Below, piece by piece: positions 57,855 to 64,000 of a DNA stretch of 64,000 nucleotides. The notes beneath the pieces are model-generated. The model had not been told where the DNA came from. It searched no databases and saw nothing but the letters and a program-made list of their open reading frames with translations. Source of the stretch: Streptomyces sp. NBC_01451 (GTDB lineage Bacteria; Actinomycetota; Actinomycetes; Streptomycetales; Streptomycetaceae). The translations under genes and the position numbers were made by a program. Location: contig NZ_CP109479.1 of assembly GCF_036227485.1 (NCBI RefSeq), positions 5,580,001-5,644,000 on the forward strand, written 5' to 3'. Each line of letters opens with the position of its first letter. Positions within the stretch are counted from its first letter, which is position 1.

Positions 57855-58664
57855 ATGACCCAGAAAGTCGCAGTCCTCGGCACCGGCAAGATCGGCGAAG
57901 CCCTGCTCAGCGGAATGATCCGAGCCGGCTGGGCCCCCGCCGACCTGCTGGTCACCGCCCGCCGCCCGGAACGGGCCGAAGAACTCCGCACCCGCTACGG
58001 AGTGACCCCGGTCACCAACCCCGAGGCGGCGAAGACCGCCGACACCCTGATCCTCACGGTCAAACCGCAGGACATGGGCACCCTCCTCGACGAACTCGCC
58101 CCCCACGTCCCCGCCGACCGCCTGGTCGTCAGCGGAGCCGCAGGCATCACCACCACCTCCATCGAGGCCCGCCTCGCCACCGGCACCCCCGTCGTCCGCG
58201 TCATGACGAACACCCCGGCACTCGTCGACGAGGCCATGTCGGTCATCTCCGCCGGCAGCCACGCCACCGCCGACCACCTCGCCCACACCGAGGAGATCTT
58301 CGGCGCCGTCGGCAAGACACTCCGCGTCCCCGAGTCCCAGCAGGACGCCTGCACCGCGCTCTCCGGCTCCGGCCCGGCGTACTTCTTCTATCTCGTCGAG
58401 GCCATGACGGACGCCGGCATCCTGCTCGGCCTGCCCCGCGACAAGGCCCACGACCTGATCGTCCAGTCCGCGATCGGCGCCGCGGTGATGCTCCGCGACA
58501 GCGGCGAACACCCGGTGAAGCTCCGCGAGAACGTCACGTCCCCCGCGGGCACCACCATCAGCGCCATCCGCGAACTCGAGAACCACGGCGTACGAGCAGC
58601 CCTCATCGCCGCCCTCGAAGCCGCCCGCGACCGAAGCCGAGCCCTGGCCGCAGGCAACAACTGA
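57855..58664 (+). CDS. proC: Pyrroline-5-carboxylate reductase
   Basis: Last step of proline synthesis (P5C + NAD(P)H to proline). The 269-residue protein has the Rossmann start KVAVLGTGKIGEALLSGMIRAGW, TLILTVKPQDMGTLLDELAP, VVSGAAGITTTSIEARLATGTPVVRVMTNTPALVDEAMSVI and the C-terminal ALSGSGPAYFFYLVEAMTDAGILLGLPRDKA with LRENVTSPAGTTISAIRELENHGVRAALIAALEAARDRS. ATG with GGAGGG 8-10 bases upstream. It converges on trpS, 18 bases away. Confidence 0.95.
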   Translation: MTQKVAVLGTGKIGEALLSGMIRAGWAPADLLVTARRPERAEELRTRYGVTPVTNPEAAKTADTLILTVKPQDMGTLLDELAPHVPADRLVVSGAAGITTTSIEARLATGTPVVRVMTNTPALVDEAMSVISAGSHATADHLAHTEEIFGAVGKTLRVPESQQDACTALSGSGPAYFFYLVEAMTDAGILLGLPRDKAHDLIVQSAIGAAVMLRDSGEHPVKLRENVTSPAGTTISAIRELENHGVRAALIAALEAARDRSRALAAGNN

Positions 58665-58682
58665 GACCGGCCGCCACCGCGC

Positions 58683-59744
58683 CTACCGCCCCATGCCCAC
58701 CACGGCCTCGGACTCGCTTGCGGACACGCCCACGGCCTCCACCTCGGAGGCCGCGGGCAGCAGCCCGATCGCGCGACAGGCGGCGTCAACGGTCGGCCGG
58801 GCCATCGCCCGTGCCCTCTCCGCCCCGTCCCGCAGCACCCCCTCCACGAACGCGGGATCCGCGCACAACTCCCGGTGCCGATCCCGCAGGGGTCTGAGAG
58901 CCTCGACCACGGCCTCCGCGACGTCCTTCTTCAATTCCCCGTAGGACTGATACACACCACCCAGTTCCGACGGTTCCCCATCCGTGCAGGCCGCCAGGAT
59001 CTCCAGCAGATTCGCGACCCCCGGCCGCCCCTCCGGGTCGTACTCGACGTCCCGCCCGCTGTCGGTCACGGCCCGCATGACCTTCCTCCGCACCACGTCG
59101 GGCTCATCGAGCAGATAGACGATCCCCGGCCCGACGTCCTCGCTCTTCCCCATCTTCGACGTCGGCTCCTGAAGATTCATGACCCGCGCTCCCACCGCCT
59201 GCCGTGTGGCCCGCGGCACCACGAACGTATGCCCGTACCGCTGGTTGAACCGCACCGCCAGATCCCGGGTCAGCTCGACATGCTGCGTCTGATCGTCCCC
59301 GACGGGCACCTCATCGGCCCCGTACGCCAGGATGTCCGCCGCCATCAGCACGGGATACGTCAGCAACGACAGCCGCACACTCCCACCCCGCGCCCGCTCC
59401 CGTGCCGCCTTCTCCCGGTACTGGATCATCCGCCGCATCTCCCCATCAGAGGCGACGCACTCCAGCACGTACGACAGCCGCGTGTGCTCGTCCACATGAC
59501 TCTGCACGAAGACGGTGCACAGCTCCGGATCGAGCCCCGACGCCAGCAGCAGGGTGGCCGCCTGCCGGCTCAGCCGCCGCACGCGCGCGGGATCATGATC
59601 AACGGTCAGCGCGTGCAGATCGACGATGCAGAACAGGGAGTCAGCCCGGTGCTGGTCCACCGCGGCCCACCGCCGCATGGCCCCCAGGTAGTTCCCCAGC
59701 GTCAGATGCCCGGTCGGCTTGATCCCACTGAAGACCCGCGTCAT
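58683..59744 (-). CDS. trpS: Tryptophanyl-tRNA synthetase, probable auxiliary indolmycin-resistant type
   Basis: The 353-residue class I enzyme charges tRNA-Trp. HIGH-region FSGIKPTGHLTLGNYLGAMR is at the N-terminus; KMSKS loop reads SKMGKSED, a KMGKS variant. Other motifs are LTYPVLMAADILAYGADEVPVGDDQTQHVELTRDLAVRFN. In S. coelicolor the trpS beside proC and the rRNA operon is, as I recall, the auxiliary enzyme resistant to indolmycin, with ribosome-mediated attenuation; the leader below matches. ATG with GGAGG-GGAG upstream. The start lies 11 codons within the open frame. Confidence 0.93.
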   Translation of the reverse strand: MTRVFSGIKPTGHLTLGNYLGAMRRWAAVDQHRADSLFCIVDLHALTVDHDPARVRRLSRQAATLLLASGLDPELCTVFVQSHVDEHTRLSYVLECVASDGEMRRMIQYREKAARERARGGSVRLSLLTYPVLMAADILAYGADEVPVGDDQTQHVELTRDLAVRFNQRYGHTFVVPRATRQAVGARVMNLQEPTSKMGKSEDVGPGIVYLLDEPDVVRRKVMRAVTDSGRDVEYDPEGRPGVANLLEILAACTDGEPSELGGVYQSYGELKKDVAEAVVEALRPLRDRHRELCADPAFVEGVLRDGAERARAMARPTVDAACRAIGLLPAASEVEAVGVSASESEAVVGMGR

Positions 59745-59810
59745 CTCTTCTCCACCTCCTGGTCGAGACCACCGCACCCGGCCGGCCGACCCTCAGGAGA
59801 GAGAAACAAG

Positions 59811-59835
59811 AACGGCCGCCGAGGCGGCGGCCGTT
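59811..59835 (-). terminator. trpS attenuator terminator
   Basis: Read on the minus strand: AACGGCCGCC, loop GCCTC, GGCGGCCGTT, then CTTGTTTCT. It is a 10-bp perfect stem with a U-rich end. The upstream arm (59826-59835) can instead pair with GGCGGCCGT at 59852-59860 to form an antiterminator. Confidence 0.9.
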
Positions 59836-59861
59836 GAGTACATACGTGTGTACGGCCGCCG

Positions 59862-59909
59862 TCAGGCGGCCCACCACTGCTGGGTGCACGTATGCGTAGT
59901 CACGTCCAC
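59862..59909 (-). CDS. trpS leader peptide with tandem tryptophan codons
   Basis: A 15-codon frame, GTG to TGA, encodes MDVTTHTCTQQWWAA. Two consecutive TGG codons lie 4 and 3 codons before the stop, and the stop abuts the antiterminator arm. Ribosome stalling at the Trp codons (uncharged tRNA-Trp) would leave the antiterminator free and let trpS be transcribed; completion of the peptide favours the terminator. It starts 44 bases before the terminator arm. The ribosome site is a loosely spaced GGAGGGGGG at about 59922-59930. Mechanism matches the ribosome-mediated attenuation reported for the S. coelicolor homologue (from memory). Confidence 0.85.
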   Translation of the reverse strand: MDVTTHTCTQQWWAA

Positions 59910-60626
59910 GAGAGTACGCCGCCGGACCCCCCTCCGACACCGAGTTGACACGCCTCAGGCCCCTACGTAGTGTTCTCCGAGTTGTTCGACGTGAGTGCCG
60001 ACCCCGGTCGGTCCCCGAACAGCCATTCCGCAGGTACCAAGCAACGGTCGACGACCTGTCGTCGCGCCGGTGGCATGTTATTGGCATGCGTATTTGCGAA
60101 ATGAGGAATCCGCGTTCGAAAGGGCGCACCCCCCGATTAGCTCGGGAGGCAGGGAATCCGCTAAAGTCTCACTCGTCGGAACGGCCCAACAGCCGGGAGG
60201 ACAAGCCCCACTGACTGGGAATCAGGCCCGAAACGGTCTGGTAGAGTCGGAGTCGCCGGAAAGGGAAACGCGAAAGCGGGAACCTGGAAAGCACCGAGGA
60301 AATCGGATACGGAAACGGTCTGGTAGAGTCGGAAACGCAAGACAGCAGGACAGTACAACAGCAAGAATAGTAGGACCGAAGGGAAACTGCCCGGAGGAAA
60401 GCCTGAGAGTGTTCTTGGGTGAGTACGAAGGAAGCGTCCGTTCCTTGAGAACTCAACAGCGTGCCAAAAATCAACGCCAAGTTTGTTGATACCCCGGCTC
60501 ACAGGCTTTTGTCTGTGGGTTGAGGTTCCTTTGAAGCAGTAAACACAGCGAGGACGCTGTGAACGGTCGGGCTTATTCCGCCTGACTGTTCCGCTCTCGT
60601 GGTGTGACCCGATTACGGGTTGACAT
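59910..60626. promoter_or_regulatory. rRNA operon promoter and leader region
   Basis: These 717 bases have no gene. The left end may hold the trpS promoter (minus strand). The plus strand has -10-like boxes TAAAGT (60162-60167), TAGAGT (60242-60247) and TAGAGT (60324-60329), roughly 80 bases apart. The last two sit in 22-base direct repeats GAAACGGTCTGGTAGAGTCG-GA (60230-60251 and 60312-60333), a typical multi-promoter rrn arrangement. No clear -35 TTGACA is seen for them. Confidence 0.65.
60440..60462 (+). promoter_or_regulatory. boxA-like antitermination site before 16S
   Basis: GTTCCTTGAGAACTCAACAG and adjacent bases closely match GTTGTTTGAGAACTGCACAG at 62440-62460 before 23S. Such paired sites before each large rRNA are expected of rRNA antitermination signals. 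Confidence 0.6.

Positions 60627-64000
<3,374 letters not shown>

Noticed and set aside
59745..59909. T-box riboswitch in front of trpS
   Set aside because: No T-box core or specifier stem is seen; a peptide-coding leader with tandem Trp codons and competing hairpins explains the region better.

Overview
The window is a high-GC actinobacterial chromosome segment, almost certainly Streptomyces. Third codon positions are nearly all G or C, GTG starts and 4-bp ATGA/GTGA gene overlaps are frequent, and the 16S rRNA at the right end is of actinobacterial type. The gene order (fol genes, lysyltransferase, nuoD2, panC-nadB-nadC-coaX, lsr2, clpC, sigE-cseABC, mutY, disA-radA, ppx, ilvD, proC, trpS, rRNA) matches what I remember of the S. 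coelicolor SCO3401 to SCO3334 stretch. That comparison is from memory and was not checked. I see no prophage, insertion sequence, CRISPR array or biosynthetic cluster. This is core chromosome.

Layout. 0.1-5.4 kb: minus-strand folate genes (folP, an NTF2-like gene, folB, folK, a DUF3180 membrane protein) and a phosphatidylglycerol lysyltransferase. 5.5-12.4 kb: a membrane-anchored esterase, a repetitive coiled-coil membrane protein, a pair of PH-domain membrane proteins, an orphan nuoD paralogue and a MidA/NDUFAF7-type methyltransferase. 12.5-17 kb: a NarL-type two-component system, an ArsR-type regulator and a threonine-aldolase-like enzyme. 17-22.6 kb: a tight cofactor operon (DUF2520 dehydrogenase, panC, nadB, nadC, coaX) linking CoA and NAD synthesis. 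22.7-29 kb: small conserved genes, a BlaI regulator, an N-acetylglutamate synthase-like gene, lsr2 and clpC. 29-33.5 kb: a secreted HAD phosphatase, a secreted M23 peptidase with a long leader, and a divergent TetR/MFS exporter pair.

33.5-38.4 kb: the cell-envelope stress operon sigE-cseA-cseB-cseC and mutY. 38.7-45.2 kb: a secreted low-complexity protein, disA and radA (c-di-AMP synthesis and recombination), a sigma-like/anti-sigma-like/BACON-like membrane fusion, and a cysteine-rich conserved protein. 45.3-50 kb: ppx/gppA, a sugar phosphate isomerase, a TetR regulator and ilvD. 50-57.7 kb: a membrane Ser/Thr kinase with a PQQ-repeat sensor, an SH3 protein, a small membrane protein, a methyltransferase, a SulP transporter and a two-gene ABC exporter. 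57.8-59.9 kb: proC and a trpS controlled by a tandem-Trp leader-peptide attenuator. 60.1-64 kb: an rRNA operon with tandem promoters, complete 16S, a spacer without tRNA, and the first half of 23S.

Most interesting points: the complete trp-type attenuator in front of trpS; the one-polypeptide sigma/zinc-finger/membrane/BACON-like protein; the orphan NuoD next to a homologue of the methyltransferase that modifies the NuoD counterpart in human complex I; and a terminator-like hairpin in the leader of the M23 peptidase gene, in the same window as the c-di-AMP synthase gene disA. Where I chose a start codon other than the longest frame, the entry gives the reason.
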